Assembly: GCA_028571685.1 (NCBI GenBank)
Contig: CM053152.1
Span: 22,762,001-22,826,000 of the forward strand
Direction of reading: 5' to 3'
Source: Heterohyrax brucei
Lineage: Eukaryota; Chordata; Mammalia; Hyracoidea; Procaviidae
Length of the DNA stretch: 64,000 bases
How positions within the stretch are numbered: position 1 is the stretch's first letter; each line of letters begins with the position of its first letter. Shown in pieces: positions 41,396 through 53,577 of this stretch. The notes beneath the pieces were generated by a model. That model saw nothing but the letters and a program-made list of their open reading frames with translations. It searched no databases and was not told the origin of the DNA. A program made the position numbers and the translations under genes.

Positions 41396-42390
41396 TTTTC
41401 TTTCTTTTTCTTCCAGTGCCTTAATATAATTTTTTAATCTAAATTCCATTTATTTCCTTACCAAGTGCTTCCCTGCAGACTTTTTTATTTTTCCCGGGCA
41501 CCTACGCGTGTAGTTTAGGATTTAGTGTCCACTTATTTCAGTCTGTCAACCCGTGAATCACAAAGTACTACTTAGTCTTCCCTTGTAGGAGGAAGCGAGT
41601 TTAGGAAATACCAGACACTCGGTTCCTGACAAATTAGTACTTACTAGACCAAGCATGGAGGTGCTGAGTTTGTATGTATTTACAGTGTGGATAAGAAAGC
41701 CAAAATAAATAAACGTAGGGGGACAGGATCATCAGTAACTAAATGGCTCTTAAAACGTGAAACTAAGTTCACCAAATTGAATTTAAATAGAGAAGAGAAG
41801 CATTTTAAGTTCTGAATTCTGGGCTTGGCAACTTGAAGAGCTAGCAAGGGGAACTAACAAGAAGCAACCTGTGAAATAGGAGGAAAGCAAGATAGTTAGT
41901 ACTGTTTGGGAAGCCAAAAAATACTTTCTGTATATTCATTGCTCTCACCCTAGTCATCTCTCTTCAAACCTCGGTATATCTGCTATTTGACATTTTACAT
42001 TAGTGAATTATAAGCATCTTGAACTTAATGATTTACATTAGACGTTTTTTTCTTTTTTCTACCCAAATTTGATCTTCCTTTGCTTTTCTGGATCCCATTA
42101 AACTTCAGGAATTGGCTACTCATTTACTAAAGGTGGAAACATTGGAATCATATTTGATGTCTTTTTTTACCTCACCTTCAGGCCCAACATCTTAACAGGG
42201 GTAGCTCTAAAATGTATTTAATATCAGTGCACTTCTCTTCATCTGTGCAGCCGTCGCCTTAGCCTAAACCACTGTCATCTCTGGCCAGTGGCCAGTAAGC
42301 ACATGCAAAGATGTTCCACATTCTTGGACTTCAGGAATACTATAACACGATGAAATAGTTTAAAAGGCTAATAATATATATAGTATTGGC
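41396..42390 (+). repeat. Intron with a probable L2 fragment at 42130-42300
   Basis: 'ATCATATTTGATGTCTTTTT', 'CAGGCCCAACATCTTAACAG' and 'AACCACTGTCATCTCTGGCC' fit the L2 coding-side fragment common near its 3' half. The remainder holds nothing I recognise. Confidence 0.4.
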
Positions 42391-42745
42391 AAAGGTGAAG
42401 GGAAGCTAAAACTCTAGCTTGTAAATTGTAAATTGTACAACTACTTTGGAAGACAGTGTGGCAGGATTTTTTTAAACAGCTTGACTTAAGTGTAATTTAC
42501 TTGGTTTTTTTTTTTAATAAAATTATGCATACACCTATCCTATAACCTAACAGTTGCACTTTAGATTTATACCCAAACAGAATGAAAACTTGTTCACAAA
42601 AAGACAAATTCAAGAATGTTCATAGTAGTACTATTTGTAATAACTTGGAACTGGAAACATTCTGAATATCTATCAACAGATGAATGAATTGTGCTACATT
42701 CACATAATGGAATACTACTGGCAAAAAAAGAAGAGAGAACTAATG
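42391..42745 (+). mobile_element. L1 ORF2-end fragment, sense
   Basis: 'TACTTTGGAAGACAGTGTGG', 'GCATACACCTATCCTATAAC' and 'CAACAGATGAATGAATTGTG' are sense L1 landmarks. It is one of only two sense L1s here and abuts an antisense L1. Confidence 0.8.
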
Positions 42746-42759
42746 TATCCAACTACAGG

Positions 42760-43641
42760 GTGATTTTTCTTGTAAATACCTTTCTCCCTCCCTCGTAACC
42801 ATCAAAGAGTATTTTCTTCAGTGTTTAACCTTTTCTTGAGTCCTTATAATAGTGGTCTCTTACAATATTTATCCTTTTGCAACTGGCTAATTTTACTTAC
42901 TATAATGAATTCCAGATTCCTCTCTGTTGTGAGATGTTTCCCAAATCCATTGTTGTTCTTTATCATTTGGTGAAATTCCATTGTGTTAATATACCATAGT
43001 TTGTTTATCCATTCATCCATTGATGGGCACCTAGGTTGATTCTATCTTTTTGCAATTGTGGACAGTGCTGCAGTGAACATTGGTATGCATGTATCTATCT
43101 GTGTGGCAACTCGTATTTCTGTAGGATATATCATAAGTGAGATTTCTGGGTCATATGCTATTTGTAGCTGACTAGGAAAATGCCATATCGATTTCCAAAG
43201 TGGTTGTACCATTTTATAATTCTACCAGCAGGGTGTAAGTATTCAGTCTCTCTACAGCCTCTCCAACATTTATTATGTTTTTTGGATTAATGCCAGCCTT
43301 GTTGGGGTGAGATGGTGTCTCACTGTAGTTTCAATTTGGATTTCTCTAATGGCGAAACAGTTGTGCTCATATCTTGATATATCTGGTAGCTGCTTGAATG
43401 TCTGCTTTGGTAAAATGACAGTTCACATCCTTTGCCCATTTTTTAATTGGACTTTTGTATTTTTGTTGTTGCGGTTTTGCAGTGTCTTGTAGATTTTAAA
43501 GATTAGATGCTGGTTGAATTTTTCATAGCCAATTTTTTTTTCCTAGTCTGTAGATGGTCCTTTTACTCTTTTGGTGAAGTCTTTGGATGAGCATAAGTGT
43601 TCAATTTTTATGAGTTCTGCATAGGTGAATTTTTAAAATTT
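42760..43641 (-). mobile_element. L1 ORF2 C-terminal part, antisense, truncated
   Basis: 'CCATTGATGGGCACCTAGGT', 'GGACAGTGCTGCAGTGAACA', 'GGGGTGAGATGGTGTCTCAC' and 'CATTTTTTAATTGGAC' run in antisense L1 order. Confidence 0.85.
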
Positions 43642-43652
43642 ATTGAGCTAGA

Positions 43653-44105
43653 TATCTCCTACTTCACTGTGAAGTGCTTAAGGTCTTTAAAAGCTTGGAA
43701 GTGGCCATCCAAGGTACAATAGTTGGAGTCTGTTCTCTTGGACTAACAGAGGAAGAAGAGTAAGGAATAGTAAGAGAAAATGGAACGTGTAACTAATTGC
43801 CTTCATTCAAAACCTAGCTCATTTACCTTGAGACCAGAAATTGGTGATGCCCAGCTACCATTCCTTAATGTTGTGATCAAAGACTCTGTAGAAGAATCCT
43901 GATCTAAAGAGGACGGAAAATGGAGGATAATATTTCAAATTCTCATGGAATCCAGATTTTCTTTGAGTCATTGAAGCTGGGCGGACCTCCCAAACTATTA
44001 TGCTGAAATGTTTAAGCCTTAAACCAAAAATACTTCCTAAAGTCTTCTTTAAACCAAACGATAGCAGTGAAAGTTCCAGGTGTTATATGACAAATTGATA
44101 TAGAT
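43653..44105 (+). repeat. Family C/D composite repeat, copy 3, left part
   Basis: It matches 21105-21550 ('AAAGCTTGGAAGTGGCCATC', 'GGTGATGCCCAGCTACCATT'). It lies directly after TTATTGAGCTAGA (43640-43652), which recurs at 46609-46621. An L1 interrupts it from about 44110. Bases 44066-44115 have no counterpart in copy 2. Confidence 0.7.
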
Positions 44106-44109
44106 GGTT

Positions 44110-45872
44110 AAATTTTTCTTAAATCACAGTAATTTTTTTATTTTATTTTATTTTATTTTTGTTTAATATGACTGAGTGAAAATGTACATTCCTGTATAGA
44201 TTTACATGCCCACCTATATGCAGCTTCTACTGCTCTCCCTATCCGGTGACAGCACACTATTCCTCTCTGCTCCATACATATCTCATCCTCCCAACAGCCT
44301 CCTTTCCCCTCCTCTCTGTCCACTCTCCTTCCTCCAGCCAGAGGTCAGCAGGATGATATCCTGTAGATGTATAGAACCATAAAGTACATCCAATATATGG
44401 TCACTCTGCATTGCCAAGTCCAGTCCATTCCTGTCCAAAGAGTGGACCTTCGTTATGGTTTATGGGTAAGAGCAGCATCAGGGCTGGGGGCCATGCTCTC
44501 AGGGGAACCCCAAAACCGCTGGACCATCAATTGAGGTCTTTTAGTGGAGATCTCAGGGTGCACCCCTTTCTATTCTTGTGTTGCCAGTGAGACTCCTCTC
44601 TGTGAGCTCCATTGTGGCTGTCACTGGTAGTGGCCAGGCACCATCCAGTTCTTCCAGTCCCAAGGCGATGTAGGCACCCACTCTTGTGGGTCTCTCTGTC
44701 TTCTAGGTTGTCTTTACCCCATGTCATTTTGGTCCTCGGTGAGCATCCGTTCCTCCTGAGTTGGGACCATTTGCTGTGTCCTTGGATGGCAGCTTGGCAG
44801 CTTTTAAGACCCCAGACGCCACTCACCAATGTGGGGTGCAGAGAGCTCTCTTAGCAAAACACTAGTTGTGCCAGTTCACCTCGGTTTCGCCTAAGAGCAT
44901 GGTCCCCTGCCCCCTGCCCCAGCTACTCTATCCTTGCAATATTGGGTTAAGATGGAAGGAGTACTCAAGTTATGCTGAAGTCCACTTAATGTTGTTCTTT
45001 TTTCTAATGTGTGCTATCACTGATTTCTCCCAACCAGATTTCTAGCAACTATGTAATCTAAACCCTCCCCCCTCACCCTCCCTCCCCTGCCTTGCAACTG
45101 TCAAAGAGTCTTTTGTTCTAGACATAAGTCTGTTTTTGAGATCTTATCGTAGAGGTCTCATACAATATTTGTCCTTTTGTCGCTGACTACTTTCATTCAA
45201 CATAATGTCTTCCAGATAAAACCAGGTTATGAGATGTTTCCTGGAATCATCATTATTCTTTATCATTGCGTAGTGCTCCATGGAGTATATGTACCATAGT
45301 TTACCTATCCATTCTTCTGTTGTTGGGCATCTGGGTTGATTCCATCTTTTTGCTATCATGGACTGTGCTGCAGTAAACATTCTGGTGCATGTGTCCGTTG
45401 GTGTGAAAGGCCTTGATTCTGTAGGATATATTCCAAGTAGTGGAATTACTGGGTCAAATGGTATATCAGTATCCATTATTTTAAGGAAGCGCCAGATTGC
45501 TTTCCAAAGAGGCTGGACCATTTTGCAACCCCACCAACAGTGTAGGAGGGTTCCACTTTCTCCACAGCCTCTCCAGCATTTGTTGTTTTGTGTTTTTTAG
45601 ATCATGGCCAATCTTGTTGGGGTGAGATGGTATCTCACTGTCATCTTGATTTCTATTTCTTTAATAACTAAAGATCGTGAACATGTCCGCATGTATGTTT
45701 TGGCTGCCTGGATCGCCTCTTTAGTGAAATGTCTGTCCATCTCCTTTGCCGATCGCTTAATTGGATCATTTATCTTCTTCTTATTGATATTTTGTAGTAT
45801 CTTATAGATTATGGAGATCAGGCATCCGTCTGACATAGAGTTGCCAAATATTCTTTCCCCATTCTGTGGGTG
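44110..45872 (-). mobile_element. Young L1, 5'-truncated, antisense
   Basis: The left edge is a (TTTTA)n tail reversed. The 3' UTR follows, then ORF2 C-terminal protein on the reverse strand: [40 protein letters not shown]. It is very close in sequence to the sense L1 at 51645 and so of the same recent subfamily. It sits inside copy 3 of the C/D repeat. Confidence 0.9.
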
Positions 45873-46608
45873 TTCACCATAATTTCTTAATTAGTAGAGA
45901 ATATCTGCCTTTTAAAGAACTACCTGTATACAATCAAATTGACAACAGCAATGTGAAAGTTCAGATAGGAAGTTTAGAGAGCAGTGAGTTTATGTGAATT
46001 ATGGAGAAACATTCAGAAAAGATGAGAGTAGTAGCACAGCTTGAAAGAATGGAATCAGTGTTACTGAATTGTGCATGTAGGAATTGTTGGCTTGGTGTGT
46101 GTTCTGCTGTATGTATTTTCAACAAATAAATTATTTATAAAAGTTGTTGACCAGTGTAAGGTCCTTGATGTAGTGGGAGAAGAATGGGTGTGCCAAACTA
46201 GAACTCTTTTAAAATATCACATCTGATGGTTCTTCAGACTATGAGGTCCCCTGAGGACATGGTGTCCTGGGCTATCTGTTATCCCAGAGCAGAAATGATT
46301 ACCAAAGCCAACTCTTCAGACAAACATTGGACTGAACTATAAGACAAATAGTGATGCTGGTGAAGAATATGCTTCTTAGCTTAAGTATATATACGAGGTT
46401 GTCTGAGCAGCTGTTGTTCAAAGACAAGAAGAGAGAGGTGGAGGGGGACAGGAGTCGTTTGAATGGATACAGGAAGTACAGTGTGGAATAGAAGAGTGCT
46501 GTCATGGGGAAATGCAGTTACAGTTTTGCAGTGATGTGTTTGGGTTTTATATGGCAGACTGATTTGGATTGTAAACTTTTGCTTAAAGCACAATAAAAAT
46601 TTTTTTAA
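45873..46608 (+). repeat. Family C/D composite repeat, copy 3, right part
   Basis: It resumes family C ('GTAGAGAATATCTGCC', 'AGAGCAGTGAGTTTATGTGA', 'CACTGAATTGTGC...'), reaches an A-rich point at 46120-46142, then continues as a D segment ending AAAGCACAATAAAAATTTTT, just before the second 13-bp repeat. Confidence 0.65.
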
Positions 46609-46663
46609 TTATTGAGCTAGAAAAATACAAAAGATGAAACAAAATGCATGCTATATAGTTCAA

Positions 46664-46850
46664 CTAATGTTATGTGCCACTGAATAGCATCTGACACTTA
46701 GCAACTCTATATAGGGCAGAGTAGAACTGCCCCATAGGGTTTCCAGGACTGTAATCTTTACAAGAGCAGTTTGCACGTCTTTTCTCCTGTGTAGCCACTG
46801 GTGGGCTTGAACCATTTCCCTTTCAGTTAGCCGCCATGGACTTAACTACA
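46664..46850 (-). repeat. AfroSINE, long variant, antisense
   Basis: 'GGGCAGAGTAGAACTGCCCC', 'GACTGTAATCTTTACAAGAG' and 'CTGTGTAGCCACTGGTGGGC'. Confidence 0.8.
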
Positions 46851-46851
46851 C

Positions 46852-47033
46852 CACCAAAAACCAAACCCACTGCCATCAAGTTAGGACTAATTCGTGGTGA
46901 CCCTAGAAGTCCAAGTAGAACTCCCCCACAGAGTTTTCAGGGAGTGCCTGGCGGACTTGAACTGCTGATTTTTTTTGGTTAGCAGATGTAGCACTTAATC
47001 CACCACACCACCAGGGTTTCCAGCTGTACCACC
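46852..47033 (-). repeat. AfroSINE, antisense, adjacent copy
   Basis: It starts one base after the previous SINE: 'AAAACCAAACCCACTGCCAT' through 'ACACCACCAGGGTTTCC'. Confidence 0.85.
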
Positions 47034-47249
47034 AGGGCTTGTAAATTCTAATAAGAAATTCTAAAACAGGTTAACTCTGCTGTGGTAATAGAAATCAAAT
47101 CAGTGATTTGTGGTGGAGGAGGGAGCAGGAGAGAGACAAGAGAGAAAATTCTTATACATGAGACACAAAGCACCCTGAGGAAACTTTAAAGAGGGATAGA
47201 AACGTTCTCTGTTACACTAAAATAGACTGTCAAAATTCTTCCAGTAGTA

Positions 47250-47402
47250 GAAGTCCTGGTGGTACAGGGGTTAAAGTGATTGACTGCTAACTGAAAGGTC
47301 ATCTGTTCGAAGCCACCAGAAGCTGCACAGGTGATGTGACAGTCTAGGGGTCGTTATGACTTAAAATTGCCTCAACAGCAGTAGGTTTGGTATGGTTTAG
47401 TA
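47250..47402 (+). repeat. AfroSINE with shortened body
   Basis: 'AGTCCTGGTGGTACAGGGGT', 'GGTCATCTGTTCGAAGCCAC', then directly 'GTCGTTATGACTTAAAATTG'. Confidence 0.75.
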
Positions 47403-47449
47403 TATTTTTAAAAAATTAGTATGAATTATATGCAAATTATACCTCAACA

Positions 47450-50400
47450 AAATTATTTTTTAATTGTAATTGAGTGAAAGTTTATAATACAATTTAAATT
47501 TACATGCTCGCATATCTGCTGCTCCCTCTGCTCTCCTTGCCCAATGACAGCACACTCCTTCCTGTTCTATACGTGTCTTACCATCTTAACAATTTCCTGA
47601 CCCCTCCTCTCCACCCTCTCCTCTTCTCTCTAGTAAGAGGCCAGTAAGACAACATCCTGTAGATGCATAGAACCATAAAGTGCACACATGCTATGATCAC
47701 TCTGTTGTCCCCAAGTCCGGTCGATTCCTGTACGAAGAGTTGACCTCAGTAATGACTTATGATTAGGAGCAGCATTAGATCTAGGAGCCATGCTCCCAGG
47801 GGAATTCCCAGGCCTTCTGACCATCAGTTCCATCTTCTAGTGGAGTTCTTATGGTGTGCCCTTTTTTTGTTTGTTTTGCCACTGGGACTCAACATTGTGA
47901 GCCCCATCACCACTGTCGTTGATGGTGGCCAGGCACCATCTAGTTCTTCTGGTCACATGTTGATATAGTCACCCATTCATGTGGGTCTTTGTGTCTTCTG
48001 GGCTCTTTTTCCCTCATGTCATTGTTGTCCTTGGTGATCATCTGTTCCAGCTGAGGTGGAACCATTTGGTGTACCTCAGATGGCAACTTGCTAGCTTTTA
48101 AGACCCCAGACACCACTCACCAATATGGGGTGCAGAAGACTCTCTTAGCAATAGGCTAGTTATGCCAGTTGGCCTCAATGTCCCTTGAGAGCATCGTCCC
48201 CAGACCCCTGCCCCTGCTGTTCTATCCTTGCAATATTGGGTTAAGATTGAAATTTTCAGGTTATGTTGAAGTCCAGTTAAATTGATCTTTTTTCTAATAT
48301 GTGCTGTTGTTGATTTCACCCAACCAAATTTCTGTCAACTAACTAATCTATAATGAAGCCTCTCCTCCCTCCCTTCCCTTCCAGCCGTCAAAGACTCTTT
48401 TCTTCTGTAGATGAGTCTGTTTTTTAAGTCTGTATAGTGGGGGTCTCATACAGTGTTTGTTCTTGTGCTGCTGACTGATTTCACTCAGCATAATGTCTTC
48501 CAGTTGAAACCAGGTTGTGAGATACTTCCTAAAATCATCATTGTTCTTGATCATTGTATATTGTTCCATTGAGTATATGTACCATATTTTAGCCATTGAT
48601 CTGCTGTTGGGCATCTGGGTTGATTTCATTGTTTTGCTGTTGTAGACTGTGCTGCAGTAAACATTCGTGTGCATGTCTCTGTTCATGTGACTGCCCTTTC
48701 TTCTGTAGAATATATTCCAAGCAGTGGGATTACTGAGTCAAATAGTAAATCTATTTCCAGCTTTTTAAGGAAGGACCAGATTGCTTTCCAAAGAGATTGT
48801 ACCATTTTGCAGTCCCACCAGCAGTGTAGGAGAGTTCCAGTCCCTCCACAGCCTCTCCAGCATTTGTTGTTTTGTGTTTTTTGGATCATAGCCAACTGAG
48901 ATGGTATCTCATCATCATTTGCATTTGGATTTCTTTAATAGCTAATGACCGTGAGCATTTCCACATGTATCTTTTGGCTGTCTGGCTCTCCTCTTTAAAG
49001 AAGTATCTGTCTATCTCCTTTGCCCAGCTCTTAATTGGATTATTTACCCTTTTGTTGATATTTTGCAGTACCTTGTGGATTATGTAGATCAGATGTCAGT
49101 CTGACATACAGTTGCCAAATACTATTTCCTGTTCTGTAGGTGGCCTTTGAATTCTTCAGATAAAGTCTTTGGATGAGCAAAAGTGTCTTGACTCTTAGTA
49201 GTTCATATTTATGTATTTTCTGTTGATTGTGCTTGCTTTGTCAGATTTTAAAGTCTGTTATATATTAAAACTTCCATTGTTGATCCTATTTTTTCTTGAA
49301 TAATCTTTATTGTTTTAGGTTTGATATTTAGGTCTTTTATCCAATTTGAGTAGGTTTTTGTGTAAGGTGTGAGAAATGGGTCTTGTTTCAGTGTTTTTGC
49401 AGACAGCTGTCCAGTTTTGCCAGTGCCATTAATTCAAGAGAGAGTTTTTACTCCAGTTTACAAACGTAGGGCCTTTGTCGAATATCAACCATTCTCAGGT
49501 CTGTTCCATTGGTCTGTGTCTCTTTTTGTAGCAGTACCAGACTGCTTTGACTACTGTGGCAATGTAATAGGTTCTAAAGTCAGATAGTGAAAGGGCCTCC
49601 TAGTGTGTTCTTTTTTATTAGTGCTTTGCATATCCAAGGTTTCTTCCCTTTCCAAACAAAGTTGGTGATTTGTTTCTCTATCTCATTGAAAAATGTCACT
49701 GGAATTTGTTTTGGGATTGCATTGTATACATAGATTGCTTTAGGTAAAATAGACATTTTCACAATGTTAAGTCTTCCTATCTATGAACAGGGTAGGTTTC
49801 TCCATTTGTGTAAGTCTGTCTCAGTTTCTTGCAGTAAGGTATTGTAGTTCTCTTTGTGTAGGTCTCTTATTCTCTAGTTAGATTTATCCCTAGGTATTTT
49901 ATCTCCTTGAGGGCTATAGTTAATGGTGGTTTCTTCTTGAATGACCTCTGTTGGTTTAAAGGAATCTTACTGATTTACCTATGTTTGTCGTGTATCCTGG
50001 TACCTTGCTGAACTCTTCTGTTAGTTTAAGTGGTTTACTTATGGATTCTTTAGGATTCTCTGTGTATACAGTGATATCATCTGCAAATAGGGAGATTTTT
50101 ATTTCTTCTTTGCCAGTACAGATGCTCTTTGTTTCTTTGTCTTGTCTAATTGCTCCACCCAGAAATTCTAGTCCAGTGTTGAATAGGAGAGGTGAGAGTG
50201 GGCATCCTTATCTAGTTCCTGTTCTCAAGGGGAATTCTTTCAGTCTCTCTCCATTCAGGATGATGTAGGCTGTTGGTTTTGCATAGATGACCCTCATTGC
50301 ATTGAGAAATTTGCCCTCTGTTTCTGTTTTGCTGAGAGTTTTTAGCATGAATGGGTGTTGGACTTTATCAAATGTCTTTTCTGCATCGATGGACAAAATC

Positions 50401-51644
50401 AGGTGATTCTTGTCTTTTGTGGTATTTATGTGGTTAATCACATTAATTGTTTTTCTGATGTTCAACCAGCCCTGCATCCCAAGTATGAATCTAACTTGGT
50501 CATGATGAATTCTTTTTTTGATATGTTGTTGAATTTTATTGGCAAGGATTTTGTTGAAGACTTTTGCATCTAGGTTCATGAGTTATATTGGTCTGTAATT
50601 GTTTGGTCTTTCCCTGGCTTTGATATCAGAGTATGTTGTCTTTGTAATATGAAATTGGGAGTATTCCATCCCTTTCTATGTTGTGAAATAGTCTCAGCAG
50701 TATCGGAGGTAACTCTTCTCTAAAAGCTTGGTAGAATTCTGTGTTGAAGCCACCTGCGCCCGGACTTTTTCTGATTGGTAGTTTTTTGATGACTTTTTCA
50801 GTCTCTTCCTTTATGATGAGTTTATTAAGTTGGTGTACTTCTTGTGATAGTTTTGGTAGGTGATATGAATCTAGGAATTCATACATTTCCTCTAGGTTTT
50901 CAAATCTTTTAGAGTACAGTCTTGTAGTATTCTGTTAAATATACCGTTTCTTTCTCTTGGATCTGTTGTGACATCTCTCATCTCATTTCTCATCGGGGTT
51001 ATTTGTCTCCTTCCCTGTTTCTCTTTAGAAAGTTTAGCCAATGGTTTGTCAATTTTGTTGATCTTTTCAGAAAACCAGCTTTTGGTCTTACCAATTTTTT
51101 CATTTAGTTCTGCTCTAATCTGTATTATCTGTGTTCTTCTGGTACCTGAGGAATTCCTCTGTTGCTCTCTTTCTACTTGTTCAAGCTGTAGGGTAATTCT
51201 TTGGTTTGAGTCCTTTCTTCCCTCTGGATGTCTACAGTAGTAGAGATAAATTGACATCTGATCGTATGCTATAGGTTCTCGTAGGAAGTGTTTTCGTTCT
51301 CATTTGAATCCATAAATTTCTTTATTTCATCCTTGGTTTCTTCTATAACCCATGGCTTTTTTGGCAAGGTGTTGTTCAGTTTCCGTGAGTTCCAGTTTCT
51401 GTCTGTGTTTTTTTCTGCTGTTGATTTTGACCTTTATGGCTTTATGGTCTGAGAAGATGCCTTGCAGTAATTCAGTGGTTTGGATTTTGTTGAGACCTGC
51501 TTTATGTCCTAATACATGGTCTATTCTGGAAAATGTTCGGTGTGCACTGGATAAGAAGGTGTAGTTAGCTGTTGATGGATAAAGTTCTGTATATGGCAAT
51601 GATGTCTAATTGGTTAATTATGGCGATAAGATCTTCTGTGTCTT
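47450..51644 (-). mobile_element. L1, antisense: 3' UTR and most of ORF2
   Basis: Reverse-strand protein pieces in order from the right: endonuclease end (HRTFSRIDHVLGHKAGLNKI, GIFSDHKAIKVKI), linker, reverse transcriptase ([33 protein letters not shown]), and an intact FADD catalytic motif translated from about 50070-50090. The C-terminal [15 protein letters not shown] lies at 48683-48895. Frameshifts and stops break it. It continues at 53578 after a nested L1; the whole is about 7.1 kb, close to full length. Confidence 0.92.
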
Positions 51645-53199
51645 GACATGTTCACGATCTTTAGTTATTAAAGAAATTCAAATCAAGGCAACAATGAGAT
51701 ACCATCTCACCCCGACAAGATTGGCCATGATCCAGAAAACACAAAACAACAAATGCTGGAGAGGCTGTGGAGAAAGTAGAACCCTCCTACACTGTTGGTG
51801 GGGTTGCAAAATGGTCCAGCCTCTTTGGAAAGCAATCTGGCGCTTCCTTAAAAAAATGGATATCGATATACCATTTGACCCAGTAATTCCACTACTTGGA
51901 ATATATCCTACAGAATCGAGGCCCTTCACACCAATGGACACATGCACCAGAATGTTTGTCGCAGCACAGTCTACAATAGCAAAAAGATGGAATCAACCAA
52001 GATGCCCAACAACAGAAGAATGGATAGGTAAACTATGGTATATATACTCCATGGAGCACTACGCAATGATAAAGAATAATGATGATTCCAGGAAACATCT
52101 CATGACCTGGTTTCAACTGGAAGACATTATGTTGATTGAAAGTAGTCAGCAACAAAAGGACAAATACTGTATGAGACCTCTACGATAAGATCTCAAAAAC
52201 AGACTTATGTATAGAAGAAAAGACTCTTTGACAGCTGCAAGGGAGGGGAGGGAGAAAGGGCGAGGGGGGAGGGCTTAGATTAGATAGTTGCTAGAAATAG
52301 GGTTGGGAGAAAGTGGTGATAGCACACATTAGAAAAAAGAACAACATTAAGTGGACTTCAGCATAACTTGAGTACTCCTTCCATCTTAACCCAACATTGC
52401 AAGGATAGAGTAGCTGGGGTGGTGGGCAGGGGACCATGCTCTTAGGTGAAATCGAGGCCAATTGGCACAACTAGCATTTTGCTAAGAGAGCTCTCTGCAC
52501 CCCACATTGGTGAGTGGCGTCTGGGGTCTTAAAAGCTGCCAAGCTGCTATCCGAGGACACAGCAAATGGTCCCAACTCAGCAGGAACGGATGCTCACCGA
52601 GGACCAAAATGACATGGGGTAAAGACAACCTAGAAGACAGAGAGACCCGCAAGAGTGGGTGCCTTCATTGACTTGGGATTGGAAGAACCAGATGGTGCCC
52701 GGCCACCGCCAGTGATAGCCACGATGGAGCTCACTAGGTTGAGTCTCCCTGGCAACACAAGAATAAAAGGGGGTGCATCCTGAGATCTCCACTAAAAGAC
52801 CTCAATTGATGGTCCAGCGGGTTCGGGGTTCCCCTGAGAGCATGGCCCCCAGCCCTGATGTTGCCCTTACTCATAAATTATAACAAAGGTCCACTCTTTG
52901 GACAGGAATGGATTGGACTTGGCAATGCAGAGTGACCTTATATTGGTTGCACTTTATGGTTCTATACATCAATAGGATATCATCCTGCTGACCTCTGGCT
53001 GGAGGAAGGGGAGTGGGTGGAGAGGAGTGGAAAGGAGGCTGTTGGGAGGATGAGACATGGTTGGAGCAGAGAGGAATAGTGTGCTGTCACCAGACAGGGA
53101 GAGCAGTGGAAGCTGCATATAGGTGGGCATGTAAATTTATACAGGAACGTACATTTTCACTCAGTCATGTTAAATAAAAAAGAAAAAATAAAATAAAAT
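51645..53199 (+). mobile_element. Young sense L1, 5'-truncated, nested in the older L1
   Basis: A continuous 192-codon frame (51610-52188) ends the L1 ORF2 protein: [51 protein letters not shown] 3' UTR of about 1 kb and a tail AAATAAAAAAGAAAAAATAA at about 53168-53195 follow. The insert is bounded by perfect 16-bp copies of AGATCTTCTGTGTCTT at 51629-51644 and 53562-53577. Confidence 0.93.
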
Positions 53200-53561
53200 A
53201 GGCATAGAAAGCAGTTCCCTCCAACTAGAGATTCTTGCTGATTTCCCAAAGTAGCTGCATGTTATTCTTTCCTCTTTGCTTCATGGGAGCTCAAAATCAA
53301 AGGCATCAAATGCTGAACTTTTTCTCTTCTACATGTGGTATTTCAGGGTCCAGAGAATTCTGAATCAGAATCCTGTCTGGTGTGAGCCTGTTCAATGTTT
53401 AATCCAGTGTTTGTATGGGTCAGTTCTCCAACAGGCTACTTTTGCCTACATACTCTGTTACATGTCCCTCATCTCCTTTCTCACTACCTGCTTACTACCT
53501 GTAGGTGCAGAGCAAAAGAAAGTGTGTGTCAATAAAATGCTTCTTAAAAGGGGGGGGGGGG
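53200..53561 (+). mobile_element. Probable 3'-transduced flank of the sense L1
   Basis: About 345 bp unlike any L1 lie between the L1 tail and the second target-site copy. An AATAAA at 53531-53536 is followed ten bases later by AAAA and then twelve G (53550-53561) where a poly(A) tail is expected. The segment contains a 112-codon frame starting at 53276 without recognisable domain. Confidence 0.8.
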
Positions 53562-53577
53562 AGATCTTCTGTGTCTT

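Noticed and set aside
44066..44117. Short 3' transduction of the L1 at 44110
   Set aside because: The extra bases beside the repeat have no second tail and I could not find a convincing target duplication.
51610..52188. 192-codon frame as a host gene
   Set aside because: It is the L1 ORF2 C-terminus and begins in the flanking older L1, across the target duplication.
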